The position numbers were made by a program, and so were the translations under genes. Below are positions 1 to 8,390 of a stretch of 23,596 nt of DNA, one piece after another (within the stretch, counting starts at the first letter, position 1; each line of letters opens with the position of its first letter). The stretch is from Planctomycetales bacterium (GTDB lineage Bacteria > 4484-113 > JAFGCY01), in contig JAHEFU010000003.1 of NCBI GenBank assembly GCA_024645305.1, positions 10,235 to 33,830 of the forward strand, in the 5' to 3' direction. Under the pieces are notes generated by a model. The model did not search any database. It worked only from the letters and a program-made list of their open reading frames with translations, and was not told the origin of the DNA.

Positions 1-1191
1 ACACTCAGATTTGCCGCAGGATCACCCAACGGGCAGTATCACATCGTTGGCAATGAAATTGCCCTGCTGCTGGAGGCACGCACAGGCCGCGAGGTCGAAG
101 TTCTGACAACCAGTGGGGCTGTTGAGAATGCTGAGTTGCTCCAGGCAGGCCTGGTGGATCTCGCGCTTCTGCAGTCCGGGTCTGCTGACATGCAGGACAT
201 CCGTTGTGTTGCCCCGCTCTATCCAGAGCCAATCCATGTCATCGCGAGGAAGTCTGCAGGACTGACAAGCCTGGAAGAACTGGTTCAGACGCGAATTGCG
301 ATTGGCATGAAGGGCTCGGCCATGCATGAAGATGCCATCCGGATCCTGCACCATCTGGGAATGGAGTCCGCAGACATGGTGGAAACTGAAGACTGGGCCA
401 ATACCCTGGAACAGGACAGCACCCTGGTCGGAGCTATGGTGACAACGGGCATGCTGCATCCCGGATTCAGGAAGCTGATGGCCGGCGGGGAGTTTGAATT
501 GCTGCCAATTATGGATGCCGGAGCACTGTCGATACTGTATCCGTACATGCGGCAGTTTACAATTCCACGAGGCATGTATTCCGGGTATCCACCCAATCCT
601 CCAGAAGCGGTGGAGACAGTCACCGCGACGGCATTTATCGGTGTCCGGCCGGACGTCCAGATAACCCTTGTGGAGGAGGTCCTACTATCAATTTACAGGG
701 ATCGCCTGCCGGGCGCCCAGCCAGCCTTCATCCCACCCACGGAGATAGAAGACTGGCCCACCGTTACCCACCATGTGATCGTTAACCTGTACCATGATCC
801 CATCAAGGACATTGGCAGGATTGGGACTTTTGCCTCTTCGATTTCTGCTGTCAAGGAATTGCTGCTGGCGATAGCAGCCGGAATCTTCCTCATTTTCAGA
901 CGATTGTCGGCTCATCGGAAACTGAAGGCCAATGCCCGGCTGGCAAAGCAGCAGGCAATCCTCAACCAGCTGCTGGATGAAACCCTGGCCATAGAAGATG
1001 CTCAAATGGCAACCACTGACATCGCCAAGCTTGGCGAATATCTCAACGATCTGACGAAGGTCAAACTGCGTGCCCTGAATGATTCTGAACTCATCGAGCT
1101 GCGTGAGCGAAGCGAATTTGCGATCTTCATGATGCAATGCACAGCACTTACGCATAAACTGCAGAGCAAAATTTCCCACCGGATGATGTGA
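1..1191 (+). CDS. TAXI-type TRAP transporter solute receptor, 5' partial
   Basis: Frame 1 is open from the first base, so the gene starts upstream; an internal TTG at 136 should not be taken as its start. The visible 396 residues begin with FAAGSPNGQYHIVGNEIA, the first lobe of TAXI (TRAP-associated extracytoplasmic immunogenic) substrate receptors. These bind small organic acids or amino acids for import by TRAP permeases. The lobe continues with the LLQAGLVDLALLQ segment typical of this fold. At about residues 286-299 a hydrophobic stretch (LLLAIAAGIFLIF) forms a membrane helix. About 100 mostly helical, charged residues follow and probably lie in the cytoplasm. The classical receptor is soluble or a lipoprotein and ends before such a tail, so this is a membrane-tethered variant. 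No TRAP permease gene follows it; the next 260 bases hold only a tRNA-like element. The family call is firm; the substrate is unknown. Confidence 0.85.
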   Translation, partial: TLRFAAGSPNGQYHIVGNEIALLLEARTGREVEVLTTSGAVENAELLQAGLVDLALLQSGSADMQDIRCVAPLYPEPIHVIARKSAGLTSLEELVQTRIAIGMKGSAMHEDAIRILHHLGMESADMVETEDWANTLEQDSTLVGAMVTTGMLHPGFRKLMAGGEFELLPIMDAGALSILYPYMRQFTIPRGMYSGYPPNPPEAVETVTATAFIGVRPDVQITLVEEVLLSIYRDRLPGAQPAFIPPTEIEDWPTVTHHVIVNLYHDPIKDIGRIGTFASSISAVKELLLAIAAGIFLIFRRLSAHRKLKANARLAKQQAILNQLLDETLAIEDAQMATTDIAKLGEYLNDLTKVKLRALNDSELIELRERSEFAIFMMQCTALTHKLQSKISHRMM

Positions 1192-1278
1192 GCGCTATCT
1201 TCATTGGGCTGCGCTTCAGCAATTGCGGCGGCAGATGAAGTAATTGCCAGGCTCCCAGTCAGCAGGGAATAATTTCCA

Positions 1279-1364
1279 CACCTGCTGGTTGCTGAAATGG
1301 CAGAGTCCCGCCGGCGGCGGGATTAACCGTTAGGTTACTGGTTCGAGTCCAGTCGGCGGTGCGA
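1279..1364 (+). other. class II tRNA-like cloverleaf, probably degenerate or non-canonical
   Basis: Nearly every base falls into a tRNA-like set of helices. The acceptor is CACC-(T bulge)-GCTG at 1279-1287 with CGGCGGTG at 1354-1361. The D-like stem is TTGCT/GGCAG (1289-1293 with 1299-1303). The anticodon-like stem is TCCCG/CGGGA (1306-1310 with 1318-1322) around a 7-base loop CCGGCGG. A long variable arm AACC-GTTA-GGTT occupies 1325-1336. The T-arm is ACTGG-TTCGAGT-CCAGT (1337-1353) with a consensus T-loop. The long variable arm points to the Leu/Ser/Sec class. The anticodon loop lacks the near-universal T33 and would read GGC, there is no encoded CCA, and the acceptor has a bulge. It may be a decayed tRNA or an unusual tRNA-like RNA. 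Confidence 0.4.
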
Positions 1365-1450
1365 TACACTGATAACCCGCTGAATTGCGTCCCGGCCCGG
1401 CTCATTGCACCTATTCGCTGGTGAGACTGGTCACATACCTGGAGAACAGA

Positions 1451-3019
1451 ATGAAAAACATCCCGATCTATCTCGTTTTACTGAGCTCAGCAATCCTGTG
1501 CTCTGCCTGCGTCGGATCAGGAGATAGCAGTCTGCTGCCGGCAGACAGCAGGCATGGTGACTTACATGAGCTGGCCGGGAGCCTTCCGTTGCTGCAGGAT
1601 CTCAAGGGCACTTCTGTACCGACAGACCTGGAACTTGAAGGCAATGTAGTCCTGGAGTCCTTCAGGACCTCAGAGGTACTGACTGACCTGCGCCTGCAGT
1701 CTACTGGTGATGAATCGGCCTGGGGCATCTGGCGGCTGCAGCCATCCGGCAAAACCGTTCTCGAAGTGGATGTCCAGCTAAACGTGACAGGTGATGACAG
1801 TGTGTACATTGCACTGGCAGATTACGAAACCGGCCGCTGGGCAGTGGATGGCCCCCTCTCGGGCGGGAAGCAGTATGCGTTGGACCCAGCTGTTCACGTC
1901 TCGACGGCTGGTAATGTGTTTGTGGCTGTAATCACCAGCGGAGGAGACGCTGCCATTGTCGACAAACTAGTGCTGTCAATTGATGTACCCATCTGGCAGG
2001 TTGTCCCCGTAGCCATATCCCAGGATGAAGGTCAGCATGCCTCATTGGTGGTTGTGGACGGGAATCCTGCCATCGGCTACTTTGACGACAGCAACGGCGA
2101 CCTGATGTATGTCCGCGCGAATGACCCAAATGGCAGTGTTTGGGGCACTCCGATCCAGGTTGACACGGAGGGCCGGGCTGGCATTGAGCCTTCGCTGGCG
2201 ATCATCAATGGTTTCCCGGCGATCAGCTACGCCGACGATACCAATGAAAACCTCAAATACGTCCGCGCAGCAGATGCAACTGGCTCAGCCTGGGGTACAC
2301 CGGTTCTTGTGGATGCCTCACCGGGAGTGGGTTATTACTCTTCCCTGGCCTTCGTGGATGGCCGGCCGGCCATCAGTTACCACGATGAAACGAACAGCAA
2401 CCTGAACTATGTAAGGGCTGCGGATGCAATCGGCTCGGCCTGGGGAACCCCCATAGCGGTGGATGAATCACCATCCGCTGGCAGCTTCACCTGCCTGGCT
2501 GTCGTCAATGGGAATCCCGCCATCAGCTACCGTGCTTTGTCCCATCTCTATTACGTCCGTGCCACAGATGCAGCCGGTACTGCCTGGGCAACTCCTGTCG
2601 CCGCCGACCCCGCTGATTCGGTAGGCAATTTCTCGGAACTTGCCATTGTGGGTGGCAATCCCGCAATTGGTTACTACGACAGCGCCAGCAAGGACCTGAA
2701 GTATGTGAGGGCTACAGATGCCAATGGTGCCGCGTGGGGCGTACCGCTGCTTATTGACAGCGCAAACGAGGTTGGCCGCAGCTGTTCCCTCTCCGTAATC
2801 AATGGCCTGCCGGCGATCAGTTACCGCGACGATACCAACACTGCACTCCTGTACATCCAGGCCCTGGATGCCACAGGCGCCAGCTGGGACACGCCGGATA
2901 TCGTGGATGCTGCTGGCAACGTTGGAGAGTTTACTTCTCTGGCCACAGTCAGCGGCCGGCCTGCGATCGCATACTACGACCGCGACAACAAGGATCTCAA
3001 GTATGGCCGGCTGTTCTAG
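1451..3019 (+). CDS. lipoprotein A: RW-core N-terminal domain plus seven-repeat beta-propeller
   Basis: The protein has 522 residues. The ATG at 1451 is chosen over an in-frame TTG at 1385 because GGAG (1441-1444) lies 6 bases upstream and a signal peptide starts directly at it. The peptide ends in a lipobox-like LCSAC, with Cys20 as the likely lipidated residue; the cysteine at position -3 is atypical. Residues about 60-178 form the N-terminal domain shared with B, E, F and G, with core IALADYETGRW near residue 120. From about residue 180 come seven repeats built on SLAxVxGxPAISYxD, LKYVRAxDAxGxxWGTP and VD, mostly 50 residues each. The last repeat lacks its final strand, and the segment before repeat 1 (WQVVPVAIS) looks like that strand, so the ring probably closes by Velcro. 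B, next downstream, is a paralogue. It is probably an outer-membrane or surface binding protein; the ligand is unknown. Confidence 0.85.
   Translation: MKNIPIYLVLLSSAILCSACVGSGDSSLLPADSRHGDLHELAGSLPLLQDLKGTSVPTDLELEGNVVLESFRTSEVLTDLRLQSTGDESAWGIWRLQPSGKTVLEVDVQLNVTGDDSVYIALADYETGRWAVDGPLSGGKQYALDPAVHVSTAGNVFVAVITSGGDAAIVDKLVLSIDVPIWQVVPVAISQDEGQHASLVVVDGNPAIGYFDDSNGDLMYVRANDPNGSVWGTPIQVDTEGRAGIEPSLAIINGFPAISYADDTNENLKYVRAADATGSAWGTPVLVDASPGVGYYSSLAFVDGRPAISYHDETNSNLNYVRAADAIGSAWGTPIAVDESPSAGSFTCLAVVNGNPAISYRALSHLYYVRATDAAGTAWATPVAADPADSVGNFSELAIVGGNPAIGYYDSASKDLKYVRATDANGAAWGVPLLIDSANEVGRSCSLSVINGLPAISYRDDTNTALLYIQALDATGASWDTPDIVDAAGNVGEFTSLATVSGRPAIAYYDRDNKDLKYGRLF
2024..3016 (+). repeat. 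seven tandem ~150-bp coding repeats in lipoprotein A
   Basis: The codon for the Ser (or its substitute) in the SLAxV motif falls at 2042, 2192, 2342, 2492, 2636, 2786 and 2936. The period is therefore exactly 150 bp except for one 144-bp unit. The units differ at many bases, so these are old duplications held together by selection on the protein and not a recent expansion. Confidence 0.85.
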
Positions 3020-3143
3020 TCTGCAGGACAACGAGCCACAACGATGGTGCCGGATGGTACACAAGGCATTATGACTGTCCCAGACTGAATATCTGTCCGG
3101 CCTGGGCAGTAGGCAAGCTGCAACCATGGATGGATTGCCAGCC

Positions 3144-3172
3144 CTGACTGCAGCCAACCGGGCTGTTATACT
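3144..3172 (+). promoter_or_regulatory. sigma70-type promoter with extended -10 for lipoprotein B
   Basis: A -35-like CTGACT (3144-3149) and a -10 TATACT (3167-3172) are separated by 17 bases. A TGT immediately before the -10 gives an extended -10. The predicted start of transcription is near 3179, which leaves a leader of about 20 bases containing GGTGG (3190-3194) before the ATG at 3200. Confidence 0.5.
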
Positions 3173-3199
3173 GGAAATACCCTTAGGTTGGTGGCCCAT

Positions 3200-5983
3200 A
3201 TGAACTCCAAGATTCTGCTTGCCGCAATTCTGATTGCCTGTTGCATCTCCGCATGTGGGACTTCGCGTCAGGCTGAACAGCCAGGAACAATTGATCCTGT
3301 TCCTGACATCGCGGGAACCAGCACTGATTCAGGCAACTTTCCTCTGCTGTTACCCGATGACGCCCTGCAGCCCTGGGAAACAGCCGGAAGGTCATCCTCC
3401 GGGATCGGACCGGACAGCGAATTCATTCCTGGCCGGGAATGGTTCCTCGGCTCAACGGAAGGGCTCTTTGAAAATGCTGAAGCTGCCAGGCTGTCCAGCC
3501 CTGCCGAAGGGATAGCCTACGGTATCTACCGCATCCCCATGGCGGGAGTTGAGCCGGGAACGGTCAGCGCTGATGTAAACCTGCTGGCAGACGGGTCCGG
3601 TGCGCCTTCGCAGTACTACCTCGCAGCCGGCAACTATGCCACGGACCGCTGGGAGTGGCATGGCCCCTTCAGCGACAGCCATGTGCGGATCAGCACTGGG
3701 GCCAGAATCAGGGCTGGAGCCAGCTACCTGTCCAGCGTGGGCAATGCCTTCGTCTGCGTGCTGTGCTTCGATGGAAACACCGCCGACATTGTCGGTGTTG
3801 GAGCCAGCGCATATCAGGACTCAGACAGCAGTGGCCCGGTGGCGCCGCTGGGTCTGATGGCAAGTCCAGTGAGTGGCGGACTGGAACTGACATGGAATGC
3901 CGTGGCGGAAGCTGACCTCGCCGGCTACCGCATCCATCATTCGAGCCGGTCCTTCATCAATCCCCACAGCGCCGGAGTAAAAACTGCAGATATGCTGGAA
4001 GGCTCCACCCGCTTCCTGCTGACGGGTGTCAGTGGCACCACGTTTGTGCGCCTGAGCTCGGTGGACAACTCCGGTAACGAAGGGCCGGCTTCGGACATGG
4101 TCTCTGCCCTGCCGCTGGACGGTGCAGCGCTCAGTGTCAGCCTGCAGACGGATTTAGTCAGCGGCAGCCTCGGCAGCACTGCCAGCCTGACCGCCGGCGG
4201 AGCTGAAATTTACGACTTTGACCTGGATGGCGACGGCATTTTCGAACAGACCGGCAATACGACCGGGATGGCAACTGTGGATACATCGAACCCCGGTATC
4301 ATCCGTCCGCGGGTCCGCGGCACGAGTGCCGATGGCGAGGCAGTGGCTCTCGGAGCCGTCTCCCTCATCATCGCGGGCAACAGCCGTCCGGTGGCTTCCG
4401 CTTCCGCCACGCCGACAAGCGGCGACACTCCCCTGCCCGTCAGCTTCAGCGGGGCTGAGAGTGTGGACTTTGACGGCAGCATTGTCGGTGGCGGCTGGGA
4501 CTTCGACGGTGACGGGATTTTCAATGTCTGGGATGACACGGACATTGTGCATGTGCTGTCAGCCAATGCCACCTTCACGAAACCCGGTGTCTACAATGCC
4601 AAGCTGCGGGTTGTGGATGACCAGGGCGCCTGGGACGTAGACACGCTCACAATCATCGTCGGCGGGAATGACCCGAGCAATTTCGCCCCGACGGCCTCCT
4701 TCACCGGCAGCACCACCGGCGGCTCAGCGCCGCTACTCGTCAGTTTTGATGCCAGTGCATCCTCTGACAGTGACGGCAGCATCGTCAACTATGAATGGGA
4801 CTTCAATGGCGACGGGCAGTATGACAGCTATGGCAGCAGCACTTCCGCCAGCCACAGTTATTCATCCCCCGGGAACTTCCCCTGCCGACTGCGGGTGACT
4901 GATGACAAGGGAGCGCAGCATTCCACTACATTCGACATCACTGCCCGGAGCGACACCTGGGTCGTCCAGGCTGTAGATGAGGACACGGATGTCGGTCGCT
5001 ACTCCTCTCTCGCTGTGGTGGATGGAAATCCGGCCATCAGCTATTACGATACGGATCATACCAATCTGAAGTATGTCAGGGCCCTGGATATCAACGGGGA
5101 GGACTGGGGCAGCCCGATGACTCTTGACAATGTATTTTCGGTCGGGGAATACACATCCATGGCAGTTGTGGATGGCAACCCCGCCATCAGCTACTATGCC
5201 GACGTCCAGCAGGACCTGAAGTACATCCGGGCCACGGATCCCCAGGGAACGGCCTGGGGGGCGTTTGTGAGGGTAGATACCGATGGAAACGTTGGGAAAT
5301 ACACATCCATGACAATTGTAGAAGGCCGACCGGCTATTGCCTATTACGATCAGACAAACATGGACCTGAAGTTTGCCAGGGCGGCGGATATCACAGGCAG
5401 TCTCTGGCTCAGCCCGCTAAGCCTGGACACGACGGACGACGTGGGACGGTATCCCTCAATGGCAATTGTGGCTGGCAACCCCGCCATCAGTTACTGGGAT
5501 GGCAGCAATTCCAATCTGAAGTACGTCAGAGCCTCAGCCGCCGACGGCAGCAGCTGGTTCTCACCTGTTGTTGTGGATGGAGCGTTTGCCGGTCTGATAT
5601 CCTCGTTGATGGTCGTGAATGGCAGACCGGCAATCAGCTATTACAAGTACGATACTGCAAACAGAATGTATGTTCGAGCAGCTGATTCCCTTGGCAGCAC
5701 ATGGGGCAACGGTCAGATAATCAGTGGAGGAGCCACGACTTCATTCCATGGTTCCATGGCAATTGTCGATGGTCTGCCGGTAGTCTGCTATCTCGGCCAA
5801 AGCGGATTGGATTTTGTTGTTGCCAGCGATGTCAATGGGGATGCCTGGGAGGTGCCGGAAGAGGAGATCACAGGTGGCAGCGATGGAATTGACATAAGCA
5901 TGGAGATTGTAAACGGCAGTCCAGCGTTCACCTACTATGATTTGTTTGGTTCCAAATCACTGTTTTATGCCCGTCTGTACTGA
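3200..5983 (+). CDS. lipoprotein B: RW-core domain, FN3, PKD domains and seven-repeat beta-propeller
   Basis: The protein has 927 residues. The ATG at 3200 has GGTGG 5 bases upstream and opens a signal peptide with a good lipobox (ISAC, lipid anchor Cys19); an in-frame TTG at 3188 is less likely. Domains in order: the RW-core N-terminal domain (about 50-210, core YYLAAGNYATDRWEW from 139); an FN3-like domain (about 213-307, LELTWNAVAEADLAGYRIH); a PKD-like region with an acidic Asp-rich loop (DFDLDGDGIFE, about 310-393); two clear PKD domains (about 394-488 and 494-584) with WDFDGDG and WDFNGDG; then seven propeller repeats (about 586-927). It is a paralogue of A, 180 bases upstream on the same strand, with its own promoter. 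It is probably an extended surface stalk carrying a propeller head. No catalytic motif is visible. Confidence 0.85.
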   Translation: MNSKILLAAILIACCISACGTSRQAEQPGTIDPVPDIAGTSTDSGNFPLLLPDDALQPWETAGRSSSGIGPDSEFIPGREWFLGSTEGLFENAEAARLSSPAEGIAYGIYRIPMAGVEPGTVSADVNLLADGSGAPSQYYLAAGNYATDRWEWHGPFSDSHVRISTGARIRAGASYLSSVGNAFVCVLCFDGNTADIVGVGASAYQDSDSSGPVAPLGLMASPVSGGLELTWNAVAEADLAGYRIHHSSRSFINPHSAGVKTADMLEGSTRFLLTGVSGTTFVRLSSVDNSGNEGPASDMVSALPLDGAALSVSLQTDLVSGSLGSTASLTAGGAEIYDFDLDGDGIFEQTGNTTGMATVDTSNPGIIRPRVRGTSADGEAVALGAVSLIIAGNSRPVASASATPTSGDTPLPVSFSGAESVDFDGSIVGGGWDFDGDGIFNVWDDTDIVHVLSANATFTKPGVYNAKLRVVDDQGAWDVDTLTIIVGGNDPSNFAPTASFTGSTTGGSAPLLVSFDASASSDSDGSIVNYEWDFNGDGQYDSYGSSTSASHSYSSPGNFPCRLRVTDDKGAQHSTTFDITARSDTWVVQAVDEDTDVGRYSSLAVVDGNPAISYYDTDHTNLKYVRALDINGEDWGSPMTLDNVFSVGEYTSMAVVDGNPAISYYADVQQDLKYIRATDPQGTAWGAFVRVDTDGNVGKYTSMTIVEGRPAIAYYDQTNMDLKFARAADITGSLWLSPLSLDTTDDVGRYPSMAIVAGNPAISYWDGSNSNLKYVRASAADGSSWFSPVVVDGAFAGLISSLMVVNGRPAISYYKYDTANRMYVRAADSLGSTWGNGQIISGGATTSFHGSMAIVDGLPVVCYLGQSGLDFVVASDVNGDAWEVPEEEITGGSDGIDISMEIVNGSPAFTYYDLFGSKSLFYARLY
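4972..5980 (+). repeat. seven tandem ~150-bp coding repeats in lipoprotein B
   Basis: The serine codon of the SLAVV/SMAIV motif sits at 5006, 5156, 5306, 5456, 5603, 5753 and 5897, giving spacings of 150, 150, 150, 147, 150 and 144 bp. The unit matches the propeller repeat of lipoprotein A in length and consensus (GNPAISYYD, DLKYVRA). Repeats 5-7 are more diverged than 1-4. Confidence 0.85.
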
Positions 5984-6067
5984 GCGTGAAGTGGAGGATG
6001 CCGGCTTGCATGCTGCGGCATGAGCATGGTCTCAATGCCTGGACTGTTGATGGCAGGTCAGACCGCT

Positions 6068-6086
6068 CCGGCGCCTGCATCGCCGG
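6068..6086. terminator. GC-rich hairpin between convergent genes, possible terminator
   Basis: CCGGCG (6068-6073) pairs perfectly with CGCCGG (6081-6086) across a 7-base loop. It lies in the 208-base gap between the convergent ends of B and C, where a bidirectional terminator would be expected. No T-tract follows on either strand, so it is not a classical intrinsic terminator. Confidence 0.25.
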
Positions 6087-6191
6087 GGCCCTCCGGATGA
6101 TGGCCCGACGATGCAGTCACCGGCTGATCTCACAGCTTCAGAATCCCACGAGGGCGATCCTGCCGCCTGATCCCGCCGGACGAATCATGCC

Positions 6192-8309
6192 CTACACCCC
6201 GTTCAGGTGGAAGCTGCCGCTCGGCATGTCGTGGGGTACGAACACCACCGTGTCATCCAGCCGCGTGGCCCAGGTTGAGAAGTAGAACGGATTGTTGCCA
6301 CCGAGGATGTTCACCGTCAGGCTGAAGTTGCCATTCGGTGGCACGCTGATCTCATGGTAGGCCGTCCCGACGCTGATCTGGATCTCATCAACGAGCTCCA
6401 CCGTGCTTTCCACATGGCCCGTGATCAGCGTGCTGCCTGTCAGTACGTCCTGTCCGGATCCATGCGAGGTGATGGTGATCGATGCATAGCCGTTGTCAGC
6501 AAACTCATGCTCGGCATCATCGAGGATGTTCTGGTACGGTTCGTCCAGCCACAGGGAGCCCGAGCCGCTGTAACGGATGCTGTCATAGCTGCCGTAGGGC
6601 GTGAAGCTGCCACTGCCGCTGTTGAACGTGATGACCCGCTCCACTCCCGGGGCATTCGGGTCGTAGATGTAGAGCTCGTTTGCGGTATGGGCATAGGCCA
6701 GCACGGAGTGCGCTCCCCCGCTGCCGTTCTCATGGCGCAGGTCCACGAGCACTGGATGCCCGGCGTTCTCCATCCCGTTGCAGATCGAGTAGAAGCGCTG
6801 GGCATCACTCAGCCCGCCCTGCGGGCCGACGAAGGTGCTCCAGTAGTTGCTCCACTCCTTGGCAATCGATGTGAAAGCCCTCGTGCAGATGATGCGCTGG
6901 CCGCTGCGGCCCCCGTAGATCGGCACCTCGTACATGAAGCGCGGGAACAGGTCGCCCTCGCTCCAGACCTGGGTGTTGTAGTACCAGTTGGCAAACCCCG
7001 TCATGCCGAAGCACTCGCCGCCCGGATGCCACATCGACCCCGTGTTGACGACCTGCAGGCCGTCCAGGGCGGGGTTAAAGCCGACCGTGCGCAAATGGGC
7101 GAACAGGTCCCCGATGAACAGGTCCTGCACAACCCAGACCAGGTGCTTCTTTAGCTGCCAGGTCTCGAATACCGCGACGAAGTTCGTCGAGACGTCCACC
7201 AGGTCGATCAGCTCCAGCTCGCCGTTGTCATCCACGATGTAGGGGACGATGGCCTTGCCGTAGTCCTTGCGGTCGAACTGCACCTGGATCCGGATGGGCT
7301 GCCTGAAGGAGCGCACGCCCCCGGTGTCCATGGCCAGGATCGGGGACTTCAGCTCCCCGAGGACCGGCACATAGGAACCGTCGTTGACACCAAAGCGGAA
7401 CTCATGCAGCTCCTCCACCGCATCCGGCGGGAAGTCGAACTGCACCATCGGTCCGCCGCTGCCCAGCTCACCGAAGAGTGTCCCGCCCAGCGGTCCGATC
7501 ATCTCCATGTGCAGGAATTCATCCATGCCCAGCAGCACCTTGCCCGGGTCCACAGTGGGCTTGGAGACCTGGCTGGCGATGCCTTCCGCGCCCAGGTCGT
7601 CAAAGGGCCTTATCTGGAAGTACATGTGCGTCGTATCCGGCAGGTTGAAACCCATCAGGTAGGGACCGAGTTCCGGTGCGCCGTCCAGTGGCTGCATGCC
7701 CAGCAGCTCCCAGGGCCCCTCTTCATTCGCCGAACCGTAGATATGGTAACCGGCGCAGTAGTTGAGGTAGTTCTGCCCGATCGGCGTGATGTCATTGATG
7801 GATATCAGCCCATCGTGGTTGCCATCGGCCCGACTGCAGCGTACCCAGTCGCCGCCATCCTGGCTGCGATTGAAGAACTGCCCGATCGGGGTCAGGTCAT
7901 TGATGGAGACGAGGCCGTCGTAGTTGCAGTCACCGGTATTGACATAGGTCCATTGCAGGCGGAAGCCGCTGGTCGGATTGCCAAGCAGTTTCAGGTCGCT
8001 TACCTGGTTGTGCGAGCCATCCGGCGGGGCGGCTGTCACCTTGTCCGGGGCAGCCGCCCGCAGGTCGCGGATCAGCTGCTCCTTCATGCGCTCGAACAGG
8101 TCGGCTTCAATGCCCTCGGGTGCAGGCGTCTCCTCGACCTGGGCAACGGCCTGTTCCAGTGATAGATTGCGGGGTGGTGGATCAACCCGTTTGATTACCG
8201 TGCTGTCGGGCAGGACCAGTTCCGGCTGGGAAGCGGACTTCCCTCCACATCCTGCCAGCAGTGTCGCTAGGATAATCGCCAGAGCGACTGGTTTCCATGA
8301 TCGAGACAT
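6192..8309 (-). CDS. lipoprotein C: dockerin-like pair, ZU5-like domain and papain/C39-like cysteine peptidase
   Basis: The protein has 705 residues. The ATG at 8309 follows AGAGGAG by 7 bases and begins a classical lipoprotein signal (TLLAGC, Cys21); further upstream codons are rejected. Residues about 122-185 hold two EF-loop dockerin-like units (GDCNYDGLVSINDLTPIG and DGNHDGLISINDITPIG), followed by an FN3-like segment (YHIYGSANEEGPW). From about residue 265 a ZU5-like beta domain starts with GPLGGTLFG. The peptidase-like domain spans about 420-580: GGECFGMTGFANWYY supplies Cys433, AHSVLAYAH supplies His534, and LYIYDPNAPG supplies Asp550/Asn552. This is the Cys-His-Asp/Asn order of papain-like and C39-like enzymes. 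The last 80 or so residues look like a beta sandwich. It ends convergent with B and lies 81 bases downstream of the malic enzyme on the same strand. Peptidase activity is inferred from motifs only. Confidence 0.8.
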   Translation of the reverse strand: MSRSWKPVALAIILATLLAGCGGKSASQPELVLPDSTVIKRVDPPPRNLSLEQAVAQVEETPAPEGIEADLFERMKEQLIRDLRAAAPDKVTAAPPDGSHNQVSDLKLLGNPTSGFRLQWTYVNTGDCNYDGLVSINDLTPIGQFFNRSQDGGDWVRCSRADGNHDGLISINDITPIGQNYLNYCAGYHIYGSANEEGPWELLGMQPLDGAPELGPYLMGFNLPDTTHMYFQIRPFDDLGAEGIASQVSKPTVDPGKVLLGMDEFLHMEMIGPLGGTLFGELGSGGPMVQFDFPPDAVEELHEFRFGVNDGSYVPVLGELKSPILAMDTGGVRSFRQPIRIQVQFDRKDYGKAIVPYIVDDNGELELIDLVDVSTNFVAVFETWQLKKHLVWVVQDLFIGDLFAHLRTVGFNPALDGLQVVNTGSMWHPGGECFGMTGFANWYYNTQVWSEGDLFPRFMYEVPIYGGRSGQRIICTRAFTSIAKEWSNYWSTFVGPQGGLSDAQRFYSICNGMENAGHPVLVDLRHENGSGGAHSVLAYAHTANELYIYDPNAPGVERVITFNSGSGSFTPYGSYDSIRYSGSGSLWLDEPYQNILDDAEHEFADNGYASITITSHGSGQDVLTGSTLITGHVESTVELVDEIQISVGTAYHEISVPPNGNFSLTVNILGGNNPFYFSTWATRLDDTVVFVPHDMPSGSFHLNGV

Positions 8310-8390
8310 AAGGCTACTCCTCTGAGCACGTCCAACAAATTGATGAGAGCCAGATTCCCGGCAGCGCTTTGGGTGCAGCACTGCCCGGTA

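Noticed and set aside
1307..1321. The GC-rich CCCGCC/GGCGGG hairpin read as an intrinsic terminator of the TAXI gene.
   Set aside because: No T-tract follows, and the hairpin fits better as the anticodon arm of the surrounding cloverleaf.
2802..3074. Out-of-frame plus-strand frames within A and B.
   Set aside because: They are frame shadows of the tandem repeats and lack starts, Shine-Dalgarno sites and motifs.
3093..3109. CTGTCC/GGGCAG hairpin after lipoprotein A as a terminator.
   Set aside because: Six pairs including one G-T, no T-tract, and 74 bases beyond the stop; too weak to call.
5986..6285. A 99-residue plus-strand frame after lipoprotein B.
   Set aside because: It overlaps the 3' end of protein C on the other strand, has no Shine-Dalgarno or recognisable motif, and looks like an antisense shadow.
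6354..8162. Long plus-strand frames opposite protein C (266 and 252 residues).
   Set aside because: Their composition is that expected on the strand opposite a GC-rich gene; protein C has signal peptide, EF loops and a catalytic motif.
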